A DNA stretch of 64,000 bases from Spodoptera frugiperda (lineage: Eukaryota > Arthropoda > Insecta > Lepidoptera > Noctuidae): NCBI RefSeq assembly GCF_023101765.2, contig NC_064220.1, positions 7,936,001-8,000,000 of the forward strand. Direction: 5' to 3'. The translations under genes were made by a program, and so were the position numbers. Below the pieces are notes generated by a model. The model saw nothing but the letters and a program-made list of their open reading frames with translations. It had not been told where the DNA came from and searched no databases. Of this stretch, positions 17,922-32,900 are shown piece after piece (positions within the stretch are counted from its first letter, which is position 1; every line of letters starts with the position of its first letter).

Positions 17922-20900
17922 CTTGAAATTAAATAAAAGGAAGATTAGATCACAAGAAGAGTGGATAGGTAACATTACCAGAAAAACGTAACCTTAAGAA
18001 TAGAATCTATATAATTTTTCAACAAATTAGACTCCACAGAGCAGTGGCTGGGACATTTCGTTGTTTCCCGACCCTGGCTGCATGAATGCTTGCTTAGTAA
18101 GTTACATTATACCCCTTAATGTAGAACAGTATGTATATCACTACAAGTATTTAATTGTTTATTTATCACTCACCTATAGTCAGGGTGCTTCTCCATATGC
18201 AGTTTGGACAATCTCGACTGCTCTTCGTAATAGGGTTGCTTCTCAGCGTTAGACATCGCCTTCCACCTAGCGCCCAGTATCTTGGATATGTTAGAGTTGT
18301 GCATGTCAGGACATGCTTTGAGGATCTTCCTACGTTCATCCTTAGCCCACACCATGAACGCGTTCATTGGTCGTTTGATGTGGGGCTTGCCCGTTTCGTC
18401 TCTGCGCGGTTGGCGAACCAATTTCGCTTTTTCTGCATCCTCTGAAGGTGATTGGCTCCACGATGAGGCTGGAATTAGAAAAAAAAAATAAGAATTTGTA
18501 AGTACAATATGAAACAGTTTAAGTACTAGGTATGCAATGATTAATAAATAATCAGACAGAGTACAAAATGTTACGTCTCGCTCTTAAAGTTGCCGAAACA
18601 TAAATGTGTCTTTAGAGGTAAACTTCACATAAACAACGACACTGCACTTTGATCCAAATCTATTGAGACATAAAAAAGACGTTGATATTTTATTAGATAA
18701 CCTTAATATATTATGTATAACAAAAATTTATAAGGAATAAAATATGTCTATGTAAATTAATCTGGCTAAGAAATATGACCTGACTTTGCATGCTATAAAA
18801 CTCATACACGCGAGCTTTATACTACTAAAATTATGGAAATATAACATTGTATAAATAAGATATTATGACCATTCAGTTTGTCACAGTAGAATACAATCGG
18901 AAGCCGGTCTTAGGTGAACTATAAATTATAGAGAACGATGGATGTCGGCCGTAAAACAATCGTTAAAGTGAGATTGTGTTGTGTGTGACTATTTCAAACG
19001 CTTCCATTTATACTTAACGATTTTAATTCTATTTAGCGTTTTATTTTTAAATTAAGTAACTAAGTACGTCACGTCAATTTTTATATGCTCTTGTATAATA
19101 GCTAGGTACAGGAATATTAACGCGGAAGTTTGGTTGGTTTTTTCGAGCCAGCCAATCAGAGCGCCGAACGCGCTTTTATTTCGATTACTTTAAACGTAAA
19201 GCAAACTCGTACTAAGACCTATCGTGATAAAAGCCTTAATAAATAGACTATCTCCCTGATACTTATGCATAATAAAACCTACTAAGTAATATATTAAACA
19301 GAATTTTGTAAAAAGTACTACCTGATTTTAACAAAAGTAGGTATATAATATGATAGTAATTAATGGTACTATTAGGTTCTTATCACTTGAACGTACCTGT
19401 TCATTTATGTAACTTTGTAGAACCCTTGAATTAATAAAAAAGATAATATTTTCCGCTATTGCATTGGCAGTCTATGCTAAACCAGTATTCATTTAGTCTT
19501 GAAGTGACAGCTTTCTATTGGAATAAATTATAAAATAAAGCAATTGATTGGATATTTATGGCGTTCCGGTACAACATTGACCTAATTTCTTGGGTAAATT
19601 CTTACAGCTTTCCCTGATAACGTCTCTCTTTATGAACATAAGGCTTCCTAAGATGCACTTTTTAAATTAAATCATTGCTGTGTTCTTGTAGGTGGTACCT
19701 ATTAGTCTATAAGCAATTGTATCTAGTTTTTTTTAAAGGGAGGAAAATCATCCAATTACTTCTCCGGCCTAGGGTGAAGCGAGAGGGAGTGTCAGATTCT
19801 TACTGACTAAAAACCACCCCGTTCCTACTCCTGCTTATGAACCGGAGCCCCGGTATACCCCCTAGGAAGTTCGCAGCTTCGAAAAGTGCAACTATGTTAA
19901 AGTTGAAATGTAAGTCACCTGTTTTCTCCTGTTAAAACCAATTCTAATCATAAAACGATGAATTAAACACAGATACAGTGATTTACGTCACGAGTGTCGC
20001 GCACATTAAATTTCGCACTAATCAAATTCCGAAACGTTTATTGCGACCGCATCCCTCCCTCCCCCACGTCTGGCTATGTGGGTCGGCCTGCAAAATGTCC
20101 GGCTAACATTTGAGCTGACGGATTCGCTACCAAGTGTCCACTCGATTAATAAGCCACCGCGGAAACATGCCGCACTCAAAGCGCGGGACATTCCTCGAAT
20201 TAATTTGAAGCGCTGTTAGATAATTTATAACATCCTACCGCGCCTGATACGCGCGCGATACACTTCTAATATGCACGCCTATGAGCACACTGTCGTGCAC
20301 AAAACTGTTGCGCCCTTATTTTTTTGGTCATAACAAATTTTAAATCGCGTGTCGCCTTATGACGTCAATCGTATTTTATTTTTGTCTCCGTTACGCGGCT
20401 GTCACGCTAACAACTAGTATTAATGACGTGCGCCTGGAATGGCGGTAATAATTAGCTCTCCGTGACAGGTCAAGTACAGCACAGTTGGTGATTCAGATAC
20501 AGTTACAGGCCATTTCGTTTTATAGTGTAAGTCATTATGTGTTTTATCTAGGAATTCGCGTGACGTTACTACTTAAAATACTATGTTACAGCTGTCATAT
20601 TTATTGTAACATGAAAGTATGTAGATATTATTTATGTGCCTGTAAGAACATTACGGAAACCCGGAAAATTTTACTGCCTTCATCAACTTTGCATTTGCAT
20701 GTAATGAACTAGGCCTTGGAGATGAAAATCTGCGGACAGCGGTTGTTATAAATTGTTTCATTATAACACACAATTAAGATTCATAGATAAAATCCAGTTG
20801 GAATTCTGTTTGAACTCGCAAGTTATCCAATAAAGCTTTCATCTTTGTTATAATTATTAGTCGGCCAATGAGTGGTGTGCGCGAGTGTCCACCGAGGCGG

Positions 20901-23900
20901 GACGTTGCCGAACGGAAGTTTGCGTCTCCAGCACCATCTATTTCACGTTTCACGCGATTCTCTTGTTTTAAAGGAAACGAAACGACACTCGCGATTTTGT
21001 AACCAATTCGGTTTGGGTTCGCGCCAACTATTTAAAGTAGATATTTGTTTTATTATGCACCATATTACACTATGTATGAATTATTCAACTTTATACAACA
21101 TTAATTATTAATGTTTCGTAAGTAAGTGGCTTATAAAATATGAAAGAGCGACATTTACTTAAGCAGGGCCATTGTTAATCAGTAGTGTGCAGTTCAAAAA
21201 ATGCGCACTTTATTTTTTCATTTTAACTTTAAAAATAATGGGAATGCCTTCCACCATTATGCTCGACGTGGAATGTCATCAAATCGTCGGGGTACGCAAT
21301 AAAAACGAAACTTTATAAAGTTTGTAACATAAAACCTGGGCCCGTAAGATTTACAGATGAGTTTCAAGATTACCAATGATAATTAATATTTCTAAAGTAA
21401 TTTACGTGTATCTCAATTTTGTAAGACGAACATCCTACTCGAGATGTGTCGGATAGTAACGAAATATGTTTACTTCTACAAGTTAATTGTGTTATGCAAT
21501 AAGTTGTATAGCTTTGCAAGTTTATTAGTATTAATTTATTTGCAAGTAATGGCTAAACGTTGTGGTGACGGCAGACTGGAACACTTTTTGTTACCCATAC
21601 TCCTACTTCGAGTTTTATAAGAGGGATTACATTTAGTAAAGATCGAGCAAACAATAGCAAGCTCTCTGATTAACCTGAATATTTAAAACTACGATTTCCA
21701 ATCCAAATGGGGAAATTATTCAGATTTCCACAGATATGGATTCTGATCCGGAGCTGGGTTAATTAGCGGGTCACCGGGGCTCCAGCTCGAAGGGCAGGAG
21801 TGGGAACGGTGTGATTTCTTGTCAGTAAGTGTCTGATGCTCCCTGTCACCTTACCCTAGGCGGGAGAAGCCATAGGATGATTTATCTCCGTCAAAAAAAA
21901 ACGTGGATATTATGGAAGTTTATATAGAGGAGGTCTTTAATCGGAGTTAATAAGAGTGGACTGTCACGAGCTATTAATGTGATGTGGACTATGGACGATG
22001 ATCAGGATGAAGGAGATACATTTGATTAATAACAGGACTTCAACAATCACACAAGTAACACTGTTGCTGATAAATTCGACTAGGGAAACGCGTTGAATCG
22101 TGCGCCCTACTTTCCAGTCGATATTTACCGGAATATAACTGTTTTGCAGTGTAAGACATATTAATTATATTTAGCAATTAAATGTGTAACATCAAAATGT
22201 TTGGCGGCGACACGGCACATTTCTTCATTTTAACATTTACTAACTATTTATCTAAGTATTCCTTGTTTATTTCTGTTACTAACATTTCGTAAGTCGTCGG
22301 GCGTTTGATATTAAAATTAATTCGGATTTACGTGACAAACGTAGGTGCTTAAATGAAGAGAGGGAGAGAGAAGGCTCTTGGCCTCGATGCTCGTGGATCT
22401 TATTATGGAAATATTCTTCATTATTCTATCAACCAATAATATGTTGTTTTATGGAATAGGGTGCAAACGACCTGATGGTAAGGTCAGTGTCGCCTATGCT
22501 CGCGGCAACAGAGGAGTTCAAGTGCGCTGCCGGCCTTTTAGGGGTTAAGTATTTAGAGATTAGGAAATAATATTTTAAAGGAATTTAATGTTACACAACA
22601 TAATCTAATTTCTTGCTCCTACCTAACTTTATCCGATAGAATTGTTGGTAAATCGTAAAGATTTTTCAACATGTCATTTGCGTACGAAAGCTATTAGTGG
22701 TCCTGTGACATAGTTATCCAGTTTAAGATGCCGCATCTAGGTAGCTTAGTGAATCAGATAATATGATGTGACGTCATTAGCACGTCAATGCGTACGAGTT
22801 CCAAAAATATGAGAAGCGGCTGTCTAATCATATGGCATGTATCTACACATCTATAAAAAGTATTCGTATATAGGTAACTGGGTAGCTTCCTTGGTTAAAA
22901 ATAGTTTATTTCTACTAATAATAGAGTGTTTAAAAATAATGTTAATCTCATTAACTTGTGTAATATTAGGTTTGGTTTTGTTGTTGAAATTGAACTGCTC
23001 ATCACATTTATGGGCCCCAGCCGTAGCTTGAAACTAGTTGAGTAGTTAATGTAATGTAGATACTTACTGTTGCAGGCAGCGTTGTATTCCTCTTCCTTCG
23101 GCATACTGTATTGTGATTCTTCCATAGGAGGGTAGGGTACGAAGCGTGGTAGCATCATTGGCTGCGCGGGCGACGGGGAGCGCTGTTTGCTCAGGTTTAA
23201 GGGGGTATCTGGATCTTGGGGAGGGGGGGATCGAGTGTTCGCTGTTAGTTGGGCAAGCTGAGCCGTCGCTGGCCATTGCTGCTGCATCGCCTAGAAAGAA
23301 AAAATATTAAAATGATGAATGGGAGCTATAATATTATTATAGAGCTAGTAAATTAACCTATACCAAGAACAAACTTGGTTTTATAGTTACAATGACAGAA
23401 TCATGTTACAATTTAATTTCGAAAATATACATTACATCATTGCGATACATTGTTTACGAAACTTAGTTTATAGATGCTACAAATACTATAAATAATAAAC
23501 TTTCATTTAAGATAAATGCTACAATAAAACCAGAATTACGAGTAACTTGCAACACTTAACAAAGAATAACAATAAATGATAGAATGCTAGAGGATGTTAC
23601 GTCAAATGTAGAAGTTGTTTATAGTCAAAAACTGGATGTGAACAACACAGGGTAAGACGCATCTAATTACGAATTTACATAACAGACTCCGGTTACTAGT
23701 AATTAGTTTAAGAACAACTTTCGTTTTACCATCACGTCTTCTTGTAATATTTATTGTGGCAATTGATTGCACCATCCAGAGTTTCGTGTGATGCGATATT
23801 ATTTAAGTAATCGAAATTGAAGATTTAGATGAATTGGTGTCTGTTAAAAAATGTATAGGAGATAATGTTGATGAAGTAGCTACAAATGCTAAAGATTTGG

Positions 23901-26900
23901 TTGAGGAAATAAATAAAGATATTTGTTTAGTATATTAGTAAGAAAAACAAGACAAATAAGACATAAACAGTAGACAAGAAGTCTTTAAAGGAGAAGAATG
24001 AAATCATTCTATCATTGAGGAAATGCATATTTCAGAAGTTAAAATTTTTGAAAACTATTCTATTGCTCAGAATAAAACGTACCTAAACAAAATGTCAATG
24101 ATTGCTGTTACTAAATATGGGAAATTGTCCAATATTTTAATGCTTGACGATACGGCTCCTTGCCAAAACAATTTGTTCGTTACATTTTGAAACTCACAGA
24201 AACTAGTATTTAGTTACTTTTTATGTTGGTGACTCAGATATTTTGGTGACTACTGGTATGAACTGCTAGTGGCTTTTCTGGCTCATTGAAATACATTTGT
24301 TTTTGTTGGTTTTTAATTTGCATTTCGTTGTTTTAATACTTTTGTGCTTTTTAACGAATACCACCTATCTTTCTTTTAGTATCTTTCTAGTTCTTATTAT
24401 TTTAATTTATACTTACGTTTTGTTGCTGTGCCTGGGGCCGCATCTGCTCCAATAGGGGTAGGAGTCCCAATGGTGGCCCAGGGTACATCCCATGCTGTCC
24501 ACGTCGCACCATCTCCTGTCGACGCAACTGCTCTTGTTGTAACCGCTGTAACTCCAGCTCAGCAGTCACATTGCCTATGTTCTGTAACAAATATCAAAAT
24601 TTTAGAAATGTGTCTTGATTCTTGATAAGGCATTACAGATTTATGCAATAATAATTGCTTCCAAAATATTTTTAAAAGGCTTCATTTTCGCCATATACAA
24701 TGTTGACTGCCATGTCATTAATAAAATAACTTCATATGCAACAACAAAAGGTGCCGCGGCTCAGCGTCATACTACATTTCAAGCTCCACAACTTTCTGCT
24801 ATCAGTCTTAACGAGTATCTGGACACGATATTTGTTCCACACAATATATTGCACACTTAAGCACTTCTCAACACAAAGAATAAGCTAAAATGTGTGCACA
24901 AATCAACCGGCCGGACGGTCACTAAATCACGGCGACCATAAAGCGAATTCCCAAAAAAAAGTACATCAATTAATTGCCTGGGAGTCGTGACGAATAACAC
25001 AATATACATTTTATCAGCTCTTCATTAAGACAGTATTGAATTGTTAATGGTTGTACAGAGTAAGACGTTATAAGGTGATGAAATCAAAACAACTCGACGA
25101 TGTAAGTTTCCGGATGAACGACGGCTCGAAATATGAAAAGGATTTGCAATATTAAAAGTTTTCTGCAAATGTATAAATGCGCTCCCGACAGTGGAAATAC
25201 ATTTAAGTGAATCACTGTCGGTGGAGATAAAAAAGAAAAAGCGCTAATGGAAGACAAAAGCGAATGCATAAATAAACGTGACATAATCGTGCGAATAAAA
25301 AGAGCGGCTGAGTGTAATAGGCGTCCCTTCGGCGATACCGCGATACATCGAGCGCCACCGGTAATCGACCAAGTTTTTCCATCGGCCTGACAAATTGCCG
25401 TCATAACCGAACGGATTAAACTTTTTATTAAAAACAACAAACTGAGCATAATGTATGGGCGTAATCGGCAAGGGACAGATGTTCCCGAATAACGTACGCG
25501 ATTTATCTAATGTAAAAAGACTTTTATTTAATAGCTCTGCGGAGATGTCCTAGCAATTGGTGCTTATATTTTACAGCGGACCGTCGTTTTGGCATTTTCA
25601 CCGCATTTTGATAGCAATATTAATGTTAGAGATGATATAAAAACGTGATTTTTGATAGAGGTGACCAGCTGTGGCGTCACAATTTATTGTTGCACGACAC
25701 AGGTGGGTCGCTCCGTCATAAATATTATATGGATGTGAAACAGCTAAGATGGAGTGGCAACATTATACTGATTGAAACAATGGAACCGGTGCCAATAGAA
25801 ATAGGTGGGTGTGATTTGGCGAGAACCACCGCCCGATGTTCTGTCAATACTGATGGCGATGGATATAAATGGAAGCAAAAACATATCTATGTTATTGTGC
25901 CCTTGTCACTTAAATGTAAAGAACGATTTCCTTTTCCTATATTTCTTCACTAAACGCGATGTGGACAGTTAATCATATAAATATAATTAATGATATATCT
26001 TTATTCCTCACCCTTCAACCAAAGTGTTTGAGGCACCTTGACACAGAATCTGAGATTGTAAAGAATTGTAGCACTGTTTGATGTTCAAACGTTTCGTGTT
26101 TATGCGATGCTAACATATTTGAAATTCATTTGATATGTATCTACACGATATTTTTTCACATTTCAACAAATTTTATGGAACAAAGGCGGCAATATATTTT
26201 ATTGAACACGTTGATGGAGTTACAAATGTCCATAAAGTAATTGTCAATGAAACAGTTCCACGAGACTAATGGTTAATAGGAAGCTGTGGATTAGTTTGAA
26301 GACGTAGATCAAAAACAGTATAATTGAAGAATATAGTGGACAAAGAGATCACAGATGAGGACCGGACATACCATGACATAATTTATAATGTGGGCGCCGA
26401 TATCAAAATAGTAAACCTAGTTTTTATAAATGCGACTTACGATATTGACCCTTAGGCGGTTGGGTTAAGAGCTGATGGTTATACGTGAAAAGATTAGGTG
26501 AGGAATATATAGAAAGCTGTATAATGAAACCGACGTCACATTGACGTAAGAGATGCAGATCTTTGGGTGAAATCATAATATTTACTGTCACAAGCCGACA
26601 TGTTCTCATTTCGAGATAGATTATACGAGTAATAGATTTGGGTCTTCAGTAGTTTTCCTGGTGACTCATACGATTCTATTGAAGTTATTAAAGTTTTACA
26701 GTATTCATAAATAAATTAATAAAACCATTACAGAAACAGAAAATCTTGCTCTCATTTTGTAGTTGGCCTTTACTTGTTAATAAAGTAACATAGATTTAAG
26801 TAAACATTGTTACTAACCCATTGAGTCTTGATACTTTAAATAAAGATTTATTATTATTTAGGATTGATGAAGAAGCTTAAGAGTACGTTGTATAACATTA

Positions 26901-29900
26901 AATTGTAATTTTAACATGTGGGACACTTTACACTATCCCTTTATAGATAACAAGCGGGATGATGTTTTCATATATTTAAACTAATCAAAAGTTTAAAGAT
27001 AATTCCATTCTCATGTTGTTTGTATGTTTTTGAAACCCCAAAGAACTAATAATTTATTTATGCCTTGACCCCAAAGTATTGATAATTTGAATAATGCAAT
27101 ATAAAAAAGGGCTCGCCATAGTTTGAAGGGTGCACGAGTAAGGGTACAGGCACTGCAACTCGATGACATATCAAAATGAATCACTAATTTATTGCCGACA
27201 ATAAAAAATGCATGAACACGTCAAATATTTTTAAATTGATAGCGAAATGATTTTTTTTTCGGTTTTTATCTTTAACTGTGGGACTTTCTCTAAAATATTT
27301 AATGTTTATTTTTCTTTTCCTTTTTTTTCTCATCAAAGACGACCATATATGTGTTGTTTGTTTTATCATTAAGGACAGTTATCCTCATCATTTCTATCCA
27401 GCTACTTATATTAAGATTTATTACTCATCAATACAGGTTCTTTGTTTTCTGATTAATATAATGTATAACCCTAAAAAATCAAATAAAAGAACAACCACGT
27501 CTCTGTATTCCAAAAACCCAGAACCAGATATCAAAAATTAAACATAAACTCATCTGACATTAACGAAGTACAAATAACTAAAACATTATGACGTTCACCA
27601 ATTAAATTGCGCAGAGGGCGCTGGTGTTACACGAGGCGATCCCTGCAGGGTACCCTTATCTGGTACGATCCTCCCGATGCGCATGAGTTGCTGTTTTGCG
27701 AATGCACTGATCTTATCTAATGTCCACGGTGATTATGCATTTTGCATAATGGAATCGATGCATCCTTTGTCTTGTTTGAACCGTGTTTTATAAATATAAC
27801 ATGCTCGAATATGTTTTTATGACTGTCTGTTTAGTTGAGTGGTTGAAAACACGACTGCATGAGGTGTCATGTTTGTTTCTCGTGTGTAGTTTTCGGTTTT
27901 CGGAATTCTTTGCAACTATTCTGGAGTTAAGAGGAATCTGAGAGCTATTCTCCGAGACAACCAAAATTATGTTTTCATTTTTGGAATTTTCTGTAATTTT
28001 CCCCATTAATTGTATGTGATTCTTAACAAAAATTAGGACCTAAACAGAACTTGCGAACCCTTTGAAGAATTCAAGGTGTTGTGTTACATTATATGTTAAT
28101 ATTTAGTTTTATAAAAATACTAATACCAACGTTAATAAGAAGGTTCTTGCCACTGTGAAAAGGTTTTACGATAATGACACCTTATGGTGTGGACGTAAAA
28201 TTAATTCTGGACATTTTAGGTCGAATGTTTTTGTTTTTAAATTAACTAATGTATTGGAGATCATTTCTCAACCTATATTTATTTTTATGTAGAGTATAAA
28301 CTGGTATTGGCGTTCGAAAACAATTAAATTGTTTTAATTTTCTACAATATTACTAACTTAATATAGTTTTCTTTAAGATAGGTACGCATAATTGTGTTGA
28401 TTAAACAGAAATAAACTACTTATATGAAATTCCTAGCAATAAATTTACAAATCTTATAATATAATAAAAAGGAATCTAATACAAAAAATATCCACTCCGA
28501 AATAGGTACTCAAGTTCAATGAACATAAAAGTCAAAATATTAAGGGGTGCACCCACTCCTGTAGTTGAATTGTTATTAAATCACACAATACTTGACGTTC
28601 TACGTGTTAATAGTGGGAGGCCTGGAGAGGCAACCCTGCGGTTTCTTCAAATTAGCGCGCTGATTGGTATCGGACGTCGCTCGGTCGCGTGGCGCCGGGA
28701 TTGGGCATATATCGCTTTTTGATGTTTCGAGTAAGAGAGGATACTCTATTTGTTTTGTCCTAGTATTGTTTCAACTGAATGAGTTTTCTTTTTTATTTGT
28801 TTTTATCTCTCTTTGTGTGTTTTGTTATTGACTTTATTATTTTGCTCGAAGTTTTTGAGTGTTTTTAGTAGTCATATCGATCCAAAAGTAAGGAACCCGG
28901 CCAATTTAATTATTAACTTCTGTGTCGTGTGTTAGGTTTTTCTCTGTCTCGTGGGTGTGTTTACAATCAAACAAGCTCACATACACAAGACACCCAGATT
29001 TGAAACAACAATTTGTGGTTCACACAAAGAGTTGCTTCGTGCGGAAATTGCACCAGCTACACATTGCACGGCAACTGGTTGTCCAGCCACCGCACCAACC
29101 GTGCAGTCTAACTAGTAACTAGTAACTAACAGTTCCATTATCATAATCAAAGTCAAACTTCTATTTCCATCTCCACTATACTCGTGATCCTAAAAGTTTA
29201 CGACAATAATTTCTAATATTATACCTTCCATTATTTTACTACTTCCCTTGAACAAGGGACGTATCAAACAAGGTAGTGTAGTAAATCAACGAATTAAGCT
29301 ATTACAACCCACATCTGAACGGCGGCATTGCTTTCAACTTGGTACGTCTTTTTTAACAGGGAACAATTTTTAGACATCCGGAGAACGTAACGATCATTAT
29401 AATTTGAAACATGTTTTTGTTATCGATGATAATAGTTGGGGAAAGCGTTTTTGGATTCTGTTTGTTTACCGGATTTTTGGAGGTTAGGAGTTTTAGTCAT
29501 ATGGATCTTTGTTGAGATTGTCATTGTTAGCATTCAATTAAAAATACAATGCTTGTTTTTAAAGACTGATGACTGTTGATGAAGCGGAAGAGGTATGTAA
29601 GATTTGTAGTAAATTGGCATTCCATTGTCTCTGTCTACCCCCATGGAAGACGGACTTGAGGTTATGTATGTAATTTTTATAAAGTGCGTCTAAATCTCCG
29701 TGTGTGGTGAGTTTTTCTTTAATCTAGGACGCAACTAAGTAAGTACCACATAATAGACAAATAAAATAAGACAGAACCCTTCCTAAATCTACACAACAAA
29801 CAAATAAATAAATAAAGGAATATTCCTAAAAGTAACACAACAACAAAACCCCTTTAAAATACCACCAAAAGTGGGTGGCAGACCCCAAAAAATTACCACT

Positions 29901-32900
29901 TCAAGTAACATCATATGAGTTCAAATACGTATAAACAAAAGCGAAGCAGGGACCAGCCAACCGATGGTCGTCCCTTGAGACCTTTAGCCAAGCATCTATA
30001 GCTCCCCCCTACCCCATCCCCCTCCCCTCCCCCTTGTCTTGCCAGCTACGGATGCTCGTCCCACTTGAGCTTTTCTTTTATTCCTTGCCTGCTCTTGTTT
30101 ATTTTTGTTTTCCGTTAGCCAGCGGAAATAATAGCGTTAGGATGCTGTGGATATTACTTACTGGGGTTGTGAAAAAACATTTTGTGGAGCAATAATTTTG
30201 TGGATTATTTTGTTTTAAAAGTTGTGTCAAGAATACTTAATATTTTAGTGCTAATTTAGAGTCCCCTGCTGGACTATGGGCCTCCTTTACATAATAGGGG
30301 TGATCTCCATGGCAAGATAGTAGAGGAATTGAAGACTGCAGTTCTAAAACCGGATTAGTCTGACCAGTCTTTGTCAAATATGTGATTCCTTAGTCGACTC
30401 TGATGATACCCGCGGAAAGAGTCGGGGTGGTGACAAAAATGTACACTAACGTCATCAGATGGACATTTATTAATTATGAAACTTCAAATTTACTTGCCTC
30501 AACAAACTGATTTACTAACCAGCTTTTTCGCAGTGAAAAAAGAAAATGTTCTACGTTATTCGCATAATACTCTTTAGTCCATAATATTCTTTCGTATTCC
30601 CAAGATGACCTTTTGTAGGCGATAGAGTTGTGGAGTGGCGTCATTATTCTGTTTCCATTCAATTCTATATTTTACCACATTTTATTATATGATGAAAACA
30701 AATGAGCATCGTGCGCGCATTGAGAACACCGAGTCCGTTGAATTTACATTAATTAAGCGGTTTACTGTTTTCAATTACGACCTTTTTTTTCGGTTCTAGG
30801 ATTTATAATAATTATTATGATATGATTATGAAGGCTGAAGGTATAGGGGGCGTTTTTTTTTTAAATTGGTTAGTGGATAGATATATCTAGAGTACCGATT
30901 TTTGTTCAATTTGATTTACCCAAATCTTATTAAGTTTTTAATGTACAGACTTAAAATTTCTTATACACGCAAAATTTTAACATCATCCCCTAATACTTAT
31001 GATCGCTGATCCCTTTCAATCCGGTGATACGTTTGCTCGTTTGCCCCCTGTTCCATAGAAAGTACCATAAGTGTCTAAAAGTATATTTTATTATTTTTCT
31101 ATCTCTTTAAATCCAACCATGATCTTAAATCTAAACTAAAATAACAGTACAAACCACACTGAAGTGTAAATTAAAGAATATTGTCCAACCTTTAACGGCT
31201 TAGCAAGTAAAGCTTAATAGCACACTAAGTATCCTCTATATAAGGCTTTGTGCACATCAATGGTGATGCCACAAAAGTGCGAAACCTCACTGCGGTCCAG
31301 AGAAAAGATTAATAAAGCTTAGTACACACTCAACACCTGTCCTTTGTCGCTAATGGACCGGACTCTAATCTCTAGGGAAATAGTGGACGAGGAAAATAGA
31401 AATGTTTTCCTTTTTTTAAATATTATTATCATTATTTATTTTTGTTGTTATGTGTAGGTGAGTTTGTTTATTGTTTCATTAAGTTGTGTGAGAGTGTTTG
31501 TTGGTTGAAATCGATTTCATCAATTAAGATTTCAAAAACATGTATCTATGTAGGTGTACATACATTTAGACAAATGTAAATGGATACATTTAGATAGATA
31601 GGTATCTAAATAGATAGATAGAGACATTATTGGTACATTTTTTTTTAATAACGTTATGTTATAGGGTTGGCGGTTGAGACATTATTATAGAGAAAAAATG
31701 GGATGTAAGATTTTGTTTAATGTAGTAGAGACAGTTCCCACAGAGTCAAAGGTTTTCTGTTTTTACTGAATTAATCTTCACAGAAAGACTATAAAACTGA
31801 CTAGCCTGTTGAAAGTTTAAACAGCAAAGTCCTCAGAACATAATCGTGCTGCTTTATGCATGAAATTTCCAGAATACTTGTATCATGAATAAAACCTAGT
31901 CAAACTAAAGTAGCCACGAACTCAAGGAGTCAAAGCCAACCCTCAAACTTACCAAACAAGAATCGTCCAAAAATTAAAAGTTACATTCCAGTTCCAACTG
32001 GTTTGAGCTAGAAATAATTGGAGGAGACTCGAGCTAACCACCCGGATGGGGGTAACAAGCGAGTTATCCGGGTAAAAAGGCAAGACCGGGTAACAAGCCG
32101 GGCGAAATGCAGTAACGAGGATGCAACCGAGCATCTCTCTAGAAGTGTGGCTTTGTGGTGTCAAATGTTGGTTCCAATGTTGGTTGTTGGCTAATACTTT
32201 GGAATGTAAATTGGAATATTACCAGTACCTTTAAGAAAGAAGACGTTAGCACCAAGACCACGTGTAATTTATCTAAGTGTGTTTGTTTGTTAAACTTGTA
32301 CTCATAAACTGCTGAACGGATCACGGTGAGTTTTGGTATGATAGAAGTTGCCCTAGATATTTTTGCTTACAGAATAGTTAGACTAGAGCAGAATACTTGT
32401 AATTATTTATCATTCGAACTAGTAAATACTTTACAAAAATAACATTTGCGTCCTACATATGATATTCTAAGAAGTAGGGGCACGTCAAAAAATACTTCAT
32501 CTTTGTATACATACAATTAATCATGTACATTTCATAAAGAAAAAATATAAAGAATATTATAATTATGATACTTGTATGAAGCAATGAAGCGGAACGTTTT
32601 CTCAGAATACTTCTTTGGCCGACTAAAGTACTTGTCTAAATTTCCAATGAAGCGTTAGTAGTAGTTAGACTGCCTCGTTGGTCGAGTGGTCGCAAGTGCG
32701 ACTGCTGGGCAAGGGGTCTCGTGTTTAATTTCCGGATCGGGTAGAATATTGCAGGGAATTTTTCGATTCTTCGAAAATATGGCATTTTCGAACAATCGAA
32801 AAATTCCCTTCGGTATCACTTCGGTCGAGTCAGCTCATTCGTGCCGAAGCGTAGATAGATTACGGTACATTCACTCATACAGATAAGTCCCATAGTCCGA

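Larger units (their letters stand above)
18469..23067 (-). other. SoxD: SoxD intron (4.6 kb) upstream of the HMG exon
   Basis: No exon was recognised. It contains half a palindromic MITE, two family D repeats, a family C fragment and a CpG-rich block at about 20030-20470. Two consensus CRE octamers (TGACGTCA) occur at 20360-20367 and 22769-22776. Confidence 0.7.

Noticed and set aside
17647..17991. Plus-strand 114-codon frame over the SoxD last exon
   Set aside because: It is a GC-rich shadow of the real minus-strand exon.
18155..18491. Plus-strand frames across the HMG exon
   Set aside because: They are antisense shadows of the HMG box.
22895..23067. Continuation of the SoxD exon frame past 23068
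   Set aside because: A consensus GTAAGT donor at 23067 follows AAC A, and the phase-1 end matches the HMG exon. The extra codons are intron sequence.
25084..25471. 121- and 75-codon minus frames in the giant intron
   Set aside because: No recognisable domain and two overlapping frames. The length is within chance expectation for this window, and the CpG-rich block lowers stop frequency.
25645..25953. 102-codon plus frame
   Set aside because: No motif, antisense to SoxD, and length expected by chance.
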